From a virus: a DNA stretch of 38,587 nt. Below the pieces are notes generated by a model. That model saw nothing but the letters and a program-made list of their open reading frames with translations. It was not told where the DNA came from and did not search any database. Positions 22,607-29,792 of the stretch are shown piece after piece. The stretch spans positions 1 to 38,587 of IMG/VR virus record IMGVR_UViG_3300022220_000011. One strand, given 5' to 3'. Each line of letters opens with the position of its first letter. Position 1 is the first letter of the stretch. The translations under genes were made by a program, and so were the position numbers.

Positions 22607-24253
22607 ATGGCAACCGCACGATCCCTATACGTCAACGCAGACGGCAGCCTCCAACGTTTCGCCGCGGCCGACACCCTTCAGATCGACAATATCGACGTCA
22701 TCGGAACCGGACACATGACGGTAGGCGCCAGCCTCGGCGCCGGTGACGAGCTCCAGCTAGGACCGACCGCGGGAGCGAGCGGGACGGGAGACGTCCGGGT
22801 CAAGTCCGATCTCCGCGTCGACAATGATCTGTACGTGACCGGATCCTCAGCCGTCACCGTCGACGAGACGGTCACCGGGACATTCAACGCGAACGGTGAC
22901 GTGAATCTCGGCACCGGTGACGACACGATCAACCTAGGCGGGGGAGCCGGCGACACTCTCAACATGCTCGCCGACCTCGTCGTCGGAGTCGGGACGCGCA
23001 CGATCGGTTCGAGCGTGACCGACTTCCTCGACGATATCTGGCTCGACGTCGTCGCCGGCACAGCCAACGCGGCCGTCGCGCTGAATGCGACCGGAAACGA
23101 CGCATCGGGGACGCACGCGATCGGCGTGTACACGGCCGGCTTCGCGAACATCAGCCCGGGGACAGACGACCTCCAAACGGTACTGGAAGCGATCGACACG
23201 GCGATCGGTTCCGGTGGCGCGACGCTCCAGAGCGCCTACGCGGCCGGCAACACGATCGCCGTCACGACCGCGAATGGTTCGATCCAGGTCAGCAACTCGG
23301 CGGACGTGACGAACCTGCTCGACCTCAGCCGGACCTTCGCCGGCGCTGGCGACGCAGTACAAGTCCAGATGGGACCCGGGAACGAAGCCGTCACGGGGAT
23401 CGGCGTCGACGTGTCGAGCGGGACGGGCGCGACCGGTGACTTGCTCTTCGTGAACAATCTCGGCAGCGGCGCGGCGCTACGCGTCCAGGACGGGAGCGGG
23501 GACGTCCTCGTCGTGGACGCCGCCGGCGCGGTGGATATCACGGCGACCTCGGGGCAGGACATCACGATCACCGCGACCGGTGGCGGAGCCGAGATGATTA
23601 TCTCGGCAGTCTCCGGACTCACAATCGACTGCACATCCGCGGGCATTTCGATCGACGCAGACGCGGGGTCGAATTTCAGCTGCGCTGGCGGTGACTTGAC
23701 CTTCGACGCGGCGGCTGGGGAGGTCTACCTCGATGACGTCGGAAATTGGGGAGGGACGCTCTCCCAGAGTAGCGATCGAACGCTCTCGCAAACCGGCGCC
23801 GGCGAAGTCCTGAACGGCGCAACCTCAATCATCGGAGCGGTGAACCGGATCGCCGACAAGATCGAGGACGAGGGGACTGGCCAGTTCGTCGAGTACGCAA
23901 TCGAGAACGCAATCACGCTGGCGGCCGGGGATTGCGTCGCGCGCGGAGCAACCGCCGGCCGCATCCAGCTAGCGGACGCCGACGGCACGAGCGAACAGAA
24001 GAAATACGTCGGAATTTGCAGAACTGGCGGTGTCGGGGATCCGGGTGGTACCGTGTCGGCGACGGTATGGACCGCCGGTGCCCTGGTTACCGGGACCGGC
24101 TACACCGCAGGGAGCGCAATGTTCGTCCCAACGACCCCAGGAGCCCCGAGTACGACGGCACCGACCGGCGCCGGGGATCTCCGTCAGCGTGTTGGGTGGG
24201 CCTTGTCGACGACGCAGTTGATCGCCGATCCGGGTCCACGCGTCATCATGTAG
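22607..24253 (+). CDS. Fibre-like structural protein A (duplicated N-terminus)
   Basis: The product has 548 residues. The N-terminal about 85 residues, with SLYVNADGSL, VGASLGAGDELQLG and LRVDNDLYVTG, are homologous to those of the 691-aa protein at 25076. The central part is Gly/Thr/Asp-rich short beta repeats (DVNLGTGDDTINLGGGAGDTLNM, DGSGDVLVVDAAGAVDITATSGQDITITATGG) typical of fibre shafts. Residues of about 398-420 form a helix. The C-terminal about 110 residues (AAGDCVARGATAGRIQLAD to RVIM) are the beta domain also encoded alone at 21878-22273. The start has a TGAGGAAG ribosome-binding site. Likely a fibre or capsid appendage. Confidence 0.75.
   Translation: MATARSLYVNADGSLQRFAAADTLQIDNIDVIGTGHMTVGASLGAGDELQLGPTAGASGTGDVRVKSDLRVDNDLYVTGSSAVTVDETVTGTFNANGDVNLGTGDDTINLGGGAGDTLNMLADLVVGVGTRTIGSSVTDFLDDIWLDVVAGTANAAVALNATGNDASGTHAIGVYTAGFANISPGTDDLQTVLEAIDTAIGSGGATLQSAYAAGNTIAVTTANGSIQVSNSADVTNLLDLSRTFAGAGDAVQVQMGPGNEAVTGIGVDVSSGTGATGDLLFVNNLGSGAALRVQDGSGDVLVVDAAGAVDITATSGQDITITATGGGAEMIISAVSGLTIDCTSAGISIDADAGSNFSCAGGDLTFDAAAGEVYLDDVGNWGGTLSQSSDRTLSQTGAGEVLNGATSIIGAVNRIADKIEDEGTGQFVEYAIENAITLAAGDCVARGATAGRIQLADADGTSEQKKYVGICRTGGVGDPGGTVSATVWTAGALVTGTGYTAGSAMFVPTTPGAPSTTAPTGAGDLRQRVGWALSTTQLIADPGPRVIM
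22623..22650 (+). repeat. 28-bp direct repeat, copy 1
   Basis: An exact 28-nt sequence, beginning CCCTATACGTCAACGC, encodes LYVNADGSL near the N-terminus of fibre protein A and recurs identically at 25092-25119. The surrounding protein is only moderately similar, so exact DNA identity indicates a recent exchange, or strong constraint on this short motif. Confidence 0.85.
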
Positions 24254-24277
24254 GACAACCACGGACAGGATGGGAAA

Positions 24278-25072
24278 ATGGCCGCGAAGAAACGATCGAA
24301 GAAGACCACCAAGACACGCGCCGGCCGGCGCGCTACGCCAAAGCCAAAGGCACAGGCCGATCCGCTCCAGGCGGAGCGTGACGAATTGCGCCGGATGCGC
24401 GCGGAGTTCGAGCAGGAAAAGCAAGCGCTCGAGGAAGAACGAAGCCTCGAAGACTTGAACCGCAAGCTCGCCGCCGGGGACCTCGAAGTTGCAGACGACG
24501 AGCCCAAGGCGGAACCCGAGCCTCCGCCGGAAACTGAAGAGCAGAGGATCCAGCGCCAGCGGGAGGACGCTCGGCAGCAACGGCGCCGGAAGCGGACCGA
24601 AGAGAAACGCGCCCGGCAGGCTCCTCCCGCGCCGGCGTCGAACGTGGCATCCATCGACGAAGCGCGCTCCAAGAAGACAGCGGCCGAGCCGGCTACCCCT
24701 CCCGCTCCGGCAGAACGCAAACCGATCTCCCTCCCTTTGGAGGAGCTGTATCAGTACAAACTCGAAGTCCTCGTCCGGCGTCTCGACGAGGCGCAGAACG
24801 CAATCCGGCAGCCGTTGCTCACGAAGTATTCGCGGCTGTTAGAGCAGGAGCTCGCAGGCCGCGCACGAAACGATCCAGCGTGCGTGAAAGCGCGGCAGGC
24901 TCAGATCGCCTGCATGTCCGAGCTGCGCGAAAAGCTCGCGGCGGAGCTCCCCGAAGGATACGCAATCAAGCAAGTCCTGACGGCCGAAAGTCGCGTCATC
25001 GCCGAGTATGATCCGGAACGAGCCGCACAGCCGTTCGGAACGCCGGGCGCAGGAGTGAACGAAGAGAAATAG
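24278..25072 (+). CDS. Coiled-coil, highly charged protein between the two fibre genes
   Basis: The product has 264 residues. A very basic start (MAAKKRSKKTTKTRAGRR) leads to a long predicted coiled coil (ERDELRRMRAEFEQEKQALEEERSLEDLNRKLAA). Then come an acidic Pro/Glu patch, an Arg/Gln-rich coil (EEQRIQRQREDARQQRRRKRTEEKRARQ), an Ala/Pro linker, and a helical C-terminal domain (LEELYQYKLEVLVRRLDEAQNAIRQPLLTKYSRLLEQEL). It could be a fibre assembly factor, scaffold or nucleic-acid-binding virion protein. No family is recognised. Confidence 0.7.
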   Translation: MAAKKRSKKTTKTRAGRRATPKPKAQADPLQAERDELRRMRAEFEQEKQALEEERSLEDLNRKLAAGDLEVADDEPKAEPEPPPETEEQRIQRQREDARQQRRRKRTEEKRARQAPPAPASNVASIDEARSKKTAAEPATPPAPAERKPISLPLEELYQYKLEVLVRRLDEAQNAIRQPLLTKYSRLLEQELAGRARNDPACVKARQAQIACMSELREKLAAELPEGYAIKQVLTAESRVIAEYDPERAAQPFGTPGAGVNEEK

Positions 25073-25075
25073 GTC

Positions 25076-27151
25076 ATGGCCGATATCACCGCCCTATACG
25101 TCAACGCAGACGGCAGCCTTTCCCAGCTGTCGGACGGTGACGCTCTGCTCGCCGACATTTTCAATCGAAAGTCGTCCAGTGGAAATCTGGCCGTGGGCGG
25201 CAACGTCACGGGCGCCGATGAGGACATCGTCATCGGCGCCTCGTTGGCGGCAACCGGTGAACTCCAGCTCGGCTCTGTCGACGCGTTGGTCCATGCGCTG
25301 GGAGACGCGGATGTCGATGGCGACTTGACGAGTGAACGCTATTTCCTGGGTGCGCCCGATTTAGGACTTCACCCGATCGCGAACAATCAATCCGTGATGG
25401 TGTGTTGGTGGTCGCTGCAAATCGCGGGTCACGAGCGCGGAGTCATCGGTCCAACGTATAGCCCGGCCAATGTCGGGAACAACGACGATTGGTCCGTCGT
25501 CATCGCCCCCGGGAGCGTTGCGGCGGATGTCCAAAGGGCGATCCTCGGCGTCGTCTCCGACAACGCAGCAGGCGCGGGAGCCGATCTCCAGCAGTGGATG
25601 GATAGCGGCCTCAACACGGCCGTGAGCATCGACAACAATGGCAACCTGAGTCTCTTCGAGGAGGCAGAACTGCGATTCTACGACACCGGCAGCTCCAACT
25701 ATGTCGGCTTCGAGGCCCCGGCTCTGACCGGAGATCAAATCTACGTATTGCCTGCAGCAGATGGAAGCCCGAACGATGTGCTTTACACCAACGGCAGCGG
25801 CACACTGGGGTGGACCTCTGCAGGCAGTGGAGATGTAACAGGCCCAGGAACTCATGCTGATAACGTCGTACCGCGATTCAACGGGATCGATTCGAATGCC
25901 CTGCAAGTCTCGGGACTTTTGATCAACGACGACGACGATTTGATTTTCCCTGCGGCTACGTCTGCAGAAATCCGGTGGGGTGTCGCTCGGTGCCTAACGT
26001 ACTCTGGTACGACCCTGTTCGTTGGACAGGATACGGGGGCGGACTTGGTCGTCACCGTCGATTTAGAGGCGAGTACCACTGTCGAAGCCTCCATTAACGG
26101 GGCTGTCATAATCGACGTTACTGCTGGCGGCCTCAGCCTGTATGAAGCGGCAGAGCTGCGATTCTACGATACCGGCAGCTCCAACTATGTCGGCTTCGAA
26201 GCGCCTGCCCTGACGGCAAATCAGATCTGGATCCTACCGGCGGTGGATTCGACGGGGACGCAGTATCTCCAGTCCGACGGAAGCGGTAACCTCGGGTGGG
26301 GTACGCCCGCGGGAGGCGGGGACGTCAACGGCCCGGCGAGCAGCCAGGACAACATCATCTGTCGCTTCTCCGGGACCGGCGGCAAAACGATCCAGGGCGG
26401 CGGAGCCGACGGCGTCTCCGACAATCCGCCAAGCTACGACGACTCGGGGAACTTCTACGTCGACGCGGATGGTTCGTCGACGGGCGCTCCTCGCATCCTC
26501 GGGGCGGTGGACTTCAGCGATACGGAGGCGATTCAATGGCAGTTCGGTGATAGTGCGAACTCGATTTCGAATTCGTACGGCGGAGCGATGACGATCCGCT
26601 CCTATCACACGATGATCCTTCGAGGGAACAACAGCAACCTCGACACGTCATGGAGTACCGAGACGGGGATCGGCGTTTGGATCGACAACACTGCGGCGGG
26701 TGACGAAGCACTCGTAATCGACCGAGCATCGGGTCAGACGGCGGCGCTACTGCAGTTCCGTCAATCGGGCGGAACGTTGCTGTCGCAGTTCACGAATCTC
26801 GGGGACCTCGACCTGAACGGCGGCAATATCGAAGGCGCTGACACCATCACATACGATGGAGTAACCGCCCATGGGAGCATGGGTACGACGGAGACGTTCG
26901 ACTTCTCTGCGAACCGTCTCCACTCCGCGACGAATAGCGCGGCCTGCACGATCACCTTCACGGCTCCGGCGGGACCGTGCAACGTCATCATCGAATTGAC
27001 GAACGGCGGCGCGTTTGGGATCACTTGGCCCGGAACGGTGACGTGGCCTGATGGTACGGAACCAACCTGGACGACGAGCGGCCTAGACGTCGTCTGCTTC
27101 TATTATAACGGCACCAACTATCGCGGTGGAATGTCACCCGATCACAGCTAG
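25076..27151 (+). CDS. Fibre-like structural protein B with tandemly duplicated shaft domain
   Basis: The product has 691 residues. The N-terminal about 85 residues are paralogous to fibre A (LYVNADGSL, IGASLAATGELQLG). A module reading AELRFYDTGSSNYVGFEAPAL then ILPA/VLPA, a DG or NG turn and GSG.LGW occurs twice (about residues 194-245 and 356-407). This 'NYVGF-P-ALP-DGSGTLGW' module is widespread in phage fibre proteins. The C-terminal part (ADTITYDGVTAHGSMGTTETFDF ... AGPCNVIIELTNGGAFGITWPGTVTWPDG) resembles fibre-tip domains. Likely an appendage or receptor-binding protein. Confidence 0.8.
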   Translation: MADITALYVNADGSLSQLSDGDALLADIFNRKSSSGNLAVGGNVTGADEDIVIGASLAATGELQLGSVDALVHALGDADVDGDLTSERYFLGAPDLGLHPIANNQSVMVCWWSLQIAGHERGVIGPTYSPANVGNNDDWSVVIAPGSVAADVQRAILGVVSDNAAGAGADLQQWMDSGLNTAVSIDNNGNLSLFEEAELRFYDTGSSNYVGFEAPALTGDQIYVLPAADGSPNDVLYTNGSGTLGWTSAGSGDVTGPGTHADNVVPRFNGIDSNALQVSGLLINDDDDLIFPAATSAEIRWGVARCLTYSGTTLFVGQDTGADLVVTVDLEASTTVEASINGAVIIDVTAGGLSLYEAAELRFYDTGSSNYVGFEAPALTANQIWILPAVDSTGTQYLQSDGSGNLGWGTPAGGGDVNGPASSQDNIICRFSGTGGKTIQGGGADGVSDNPPSYDDSGNFYVDADGSSTGAPRILGAVDFSDTEAIQWQFGDSANSISNSYGGAMTIRSYHTMILRGNNSNLDTSWSTETGIGVWIDNTAAGDEALVIDRASGQTAALLQFRQSGGTLLSQFTNLGDLDLNGGNIEGADTITYDGVTAHGSMGTTETFDFSANRLHSATNSAACTITFTAPAGPCNVIIELTNGGAFGITWPGTVTWPDGTEPTWTTSGLDVVCFYYNGTNYRGGMSPDHS
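25092..25119 (+). repeat. 28-bp direct repeat, copy 2
   Basis: This is identical over 28 nt to 22623-22650. The two copies lie 2,469 bp apart in the same orientation and in the same reading frame of paralogous genes. Recombination between them would delete the coiled-coil gene and fuse fibre A's first codons to fibre B. Confidence 0.85.
25645..25755 (+). repeat. Internal duplicated segment of fibre B, copy 1
   Basis: The stretch around GCAGAACTGCGATTCTACGA (from 25664) matches the one from 26150 almost base for base for more than 50 nt, offset by 486 bp (162 codons). Most differences are synonymous. It encodes the AELRFYDTGSSNYVGFEAP module. Confidence 0.75.
26131..26241 (+). repeat. Internal duplicated segment of fibre B, copy 2
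   Basis: This is the second copy of the segment at 25645-25755, in frame and 486 bp downstream. Similarity fades after the LGW turn, so only the module edge is conserved at DNA level. Confidence 0.75.
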
Positions 27152-27160
27152 GGATGGATC

Positions 27161-27784
27161 ATGGGAAACACGGCAACCACGCGCACCTATGCGAAGGCTG
27201 AGTTCACGAGCACGACGCCGCCAGGCAATCCGAACGAGGACATCTTCGCGACCGAGGTCGCTGGCGAAGCTCTGTCGGCGCAGCCCGATCAAGTGTACGC
27301 CGCCGGGACTGACATAGTCGTCCAGTGGACGAGCGCTCTACCAGTCGCCGCGGACATCACGGCGCTCGACGCACTGGTCGCGGCGCATACCGGCGGAGCG
27401 TTCGCGTCTAACACTCAACAGTCCATCGTCGAGGCCGAGACTTCAGACGACACCGGCGATCCGGTCGTTCGAAACACACTGACGACGGGCCAGCTCCCCG
27501 GCGGGGACTACGTGCTCGCATGGTACGCGGAAGGGAAAGTCGACGCGGTCGTCGCAGGTACTGGAGTGGCGATCCGGTTTTACATGACGAAGAACGGCGG
27601 GAGCAGGGAAGAACGCGGCTCGTACTCTGGCGATTTGAATCAGTACAACCCCTTTTCGGGTACCGCTGTGATCAACGTCGACGCTGGCGACGAGTACGTC
27701 TTCGAGACCGAGTTCGAGAAGTTGGGAGCGACCTCGAATCCTGCCTACATCCAGAGATGTAGGACATATCTCAAGCCGTTCTGA
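27161..27784 (+). CDS. Beta-rich appendage protein with jelly-roll-like C-terminus
   Basis: The product has 207 residues. The C-terminal half, with GGDYVLAWYAEGKVDA, AIRFYMTKNGGSREERGSYSG, GTAVINVDAGDEYVFETEFEKLGA and YLKPF, has the layout of a C1q/TNF-like jelly roll, comparable in style to the tip of the 895-aa fibre. The N-terminal part is a smaller beta domain. The start is preceded by GGGATGGATC, and the stop overlaps the next start (TGATG). A structural role near the virion surface is inferred. Confidence 0.65.
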   Translation: MGNTATTRTYAKAEFTSTTPPGNPNEDIFATEVAGEALSAQPDQVYAAGTDIVVQWTSALPVAADITALDALVAAHTGGAFASNTQQSIVEAETSDDTGDPVVRNTLTTGQLPGGDYVLAWYAEGKVDAVVAGTGVAIRFYMTKNGGSREERGSYSGDLNQYNPFSGTAVINVDAGDEYVFETEFEKLGATSNPAYIQRCRTYLKPF

Positions 27785-29157
27785 TGAGCTTTCCTACCTA
27801 CGACAGCACCGCCGGCGCCATCTCGACGGGGACTTCGTCTGGCAACGCTTCGCACTCGCTCGGCGCGGCGAGTGGCAACGATCGGTGCGTGTTGATCTGG
27901 TGCTTCTCGCGTGGCAACTCCGAGGCCGACACCGCGATCACCAGCTGTACATACAACGGTTCTTCATCAGGGGTCACGCTCGTAGGGACCTATACCAGCG
28001 GCGCAGGCTCGAACGTCAGGGTGACGCTGTACCGCGTGATGGACGCTGACCTGCCGTCCAGCTCCGGCTCTTACAACGCTGCATGCTCGAGCAGCAATGG
28101 CCAGGATACCGGCGTCTGCGCCATCTCCTACGAGGACGTCGATCAATCTGATCCGATTGGCGGTGAATACGAGATTGGTCGCGTTAGCGTCGTTGATCCC
28201 ATCAACGACTCGGTGACGACCGACACCGTGAATTCGGTGGTGGTCGATGGCTGCGCCGCCAATTTGACTAGCGGTTCAGCCACGACGACGCAGAGCGGAC
28301 AGACCGAGCGGGACGACCGTACGGCGGGTGAGACGTTAGCGCTCGTCAGCACCCGGCCGGCAGACGTCACCGGTAGCTGGACGCTGGGTTGGGACTTCAG
28401 CGGAGGTCCAAACCGTTCGCAGCACTATCTCGTCGAGCTGCACTCGGCCTCGCCGGGAATCGCGTTCGTCGACATCGACAGCGACACCGCCGTTGGGCCG
28501 AGTCTCACGCTCGGGCCGACGAAGGCCGAGGGCGATCTGATGATCGCCGCGCTCGTCATCACGGACGACATCCCCGACGTTTCATGGTCCTCGGTGCCGA
28601 GTGGTTGGACGCTTTACGTTGACGACCAAGCCACCGGCGGAGCGCCATCGTCGCCCCCCAAGCTGTACATTTGGTACAAGCGCGCAGGCGCTTCCGAGCC
28701 GAGCACGTACACATGGACGGGTAGCGATTCCGACTGTGGATATATTGGCTTCATCTCCGCTTATCGGAACGTCGACGAGACCACTCCGTTCGACGCGACC
28801 CGGACGATAGCGACCGGCTCGAGCGGGAACATCGACCCAACTAGCATCACGACGGTGACGGCGGATGCGTGGGTCGTTGCGGTCGGTTTCCACGACGACA
28901 ACGACACCATCACGGCGCAGTCGAGCGGGTACTCCGTCCGCCTGATGTCCGTGGCACTCGACCCGGGAGCGAGCGGCAACGGAGCCGGGCTCGGGACCTG
29001 CGATATCGACGCCGGCGCGATAGGTGCCGAGAACCCCGGCGCATGGACGAATCCGACGGAGGAATGGGGAGCCGTCACGCTCGCTCTGCGCCCAGCCGGT
29101 GGAGCGCCGCCAGCAGGACCGGAGTTCAACGCGCTGCGATTGGGTCTCAATACCTGA
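27784..29157 (+). CDS. Two-domain beta-sandwich surface protein
   Basis: The product has 457 residues made of two similar halves. Each half carries strands of the type 'DRCVLIWCFSRG / EGDLMIAALVITDDI', 'RVTLYRVMDADLP / PPKLYIWYKRAGASEPSTYTWT', 'VCAISYEDVDQSDPIG / GYIGFISAYRNVDETTPF', and 'VNSVVVDGCAAN / TADAWVVAVGF'. This repeated beta-sandwich with an acidic DVD or NVD-x-x-x-P motif is common in phage appendage and carbohydrate-facing proteins. It may decorate the capsid or fibres. Cys residues occur mainly in the first half. Confidence 0.7.
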   Translation: MSFPTYDSTAGAISTGTSSGNASHSLGAASGNDRCVLIWCFSRGNSEADTAITSCTYNGSSSGVTLVGTYTSGAGSNVRVTLYRVMDADLPSSSGSYNAACSSSNGQDTGVCAISYEDVDQSDPIGGEYEIGRVSVVDPINDSVTTDTVNSVVVDGCAANLTSGSATTTQSGQTERDDRTAGETLALVSTRPADVTGSWTLGWDFSGGPNRSQHYLVELHSASPGIAFVDIDSDTAVGPSLTLGPTKAEGDLMIAALVITDDIPDVSWSSVPSGWTLYVDDQATGGAPSSPPKLYIWYKRAGASEPSTYTWTGSDSDCGYIGFISAYRNVDETTPFDATRTIATGSSGNIDPTSITTVTADAWVVAVGFHDDNDTITAQSSGYSVRLMSVALDPGASGNGAGLGTCDIDAGAIGAENPGAWTNPTEEWGAVTLALRPAGGAPPAGPEFNALRLGLNT

Positions 29158-29166
29158 GGATCCGCG

Positions 29167-29379
29167 ATGCCCCTCTTTCTCGACCTGTTGCCACTCGGAT
29201 TAACCGCGGCGCGAGGCGTGCGCGGTCGGGCGTGCGCCTATGTCGAGATGATTGACCAAGCTGCCATTGGCATCGCAGCGGTCACGGTCGCGGACGCGGA
29301 TGTCACGCAGCCGGCGAAGGCGACGGTCGGAGTTACCGTCGTCCGGTGCCCATTGGAGGATCTCGAATGCGATTCGTAA
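29167..29379 (+). CDS. Very small protein, unknown
   Basis: The product has 70 residues, with ATG after TGAGGATCC. A hydrophobic N-terminal stretch (MPLFLDLLPLGLTAARG) is followed by VEMIDQAAIGIAAVTVADADVTQPAKATVGVTVV. It overlaps the next gene by 13 nt. The tight packing and ribosome-binding site support translation; function is unknown. Confidence 0.55.
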   Translation: MPLFLDLLPLGLTAARGVRGRACAYVEMIDQAAIGIAAVTVADADVTQPAKATVGVTVVRCPLEDLECDS

Positions 29380-29660
29380 TTGGCAGCCAGGCCCGCTTGA
29401 CGGTGGCCTTCACCGTTTCGGGAGCGCCGGCCGATCCCACCATCATCACGGTGAAGATCCGGACGCCGGCAGGCGTCGAGACGTCTCACGTCTACGGGAC
29501 CGATCCGGACGTGAAGAGGTCCGGTGCCGGATCGTATTACTATGATCTGTATTGCGCCGAAGATGGCACTTATCACCATAGATGGACCGGCGCCGGTGCC
29601 CTCGTCGCCGCGGCAGAGACGCGCCACAATGTCGATCCGACGGCCTTCGATACGCCGTAG
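29367..29660 (+). CDS. Small Ig-like virion-associated protein
   Basis: The product has 97 residues from ATG 29367, which follows GGAGGA (29355-29360). The sequence FTVSGAPADPTIITVKIRTPAGVETSHVYGTDPDVKRSGAGSYYYDLYCAEDGTYHHRWTGAGA... fits a small Ig-like fold common in phage structural modules ('DP..V.....P.G......G.D..V...G.Y...........G.W.YRW.G'). It is the last gene of the rightward appendage cassette; 132 nt separate it from the converging endolysin gene. Confidence 0.7.
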   Translation: MRFVIGSQARLTVAFTVSGAPADPTIITVKIRTPAGVETSHVYGTDPDVKRSGAGSYYYDLYCAEDGTYHHRWTGAGALVAAAETRHNVDPTAFDTP

Positions 29661-29792
29661 GGGAGCCGGGAGCCCGGAATCGGCGAAACTGGCCAGCGCT
29701 CAGCCGGAGCCGGACGCTCCCGGGCGCGCTCCCTCCGGATCGACCCCTCGGACCTCCGGACCCGGGACGCCGTCTGAGGGCATCCTGGGGGC
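29661..29792. other. Convergent intergenic region
   Basis: This 132-nt G/C-rich spacer lies between the stops of the rightward cassette and the leftward endolysin. I see scattered self-complementary G/C words (for example CCGGGAGCCCGG near 29668) but no hairpin followed by a T-run in either direction, so no convincing intrinsic terminator. Confidence 0.5.

Noticed and set aside
21333-27151. Diversity-generating retroelement acting on the fibre genes
   Set aside because: No reverse transcriptase is present in the window, and the repeats differ mainly at synonymous sites rather than at adenines.
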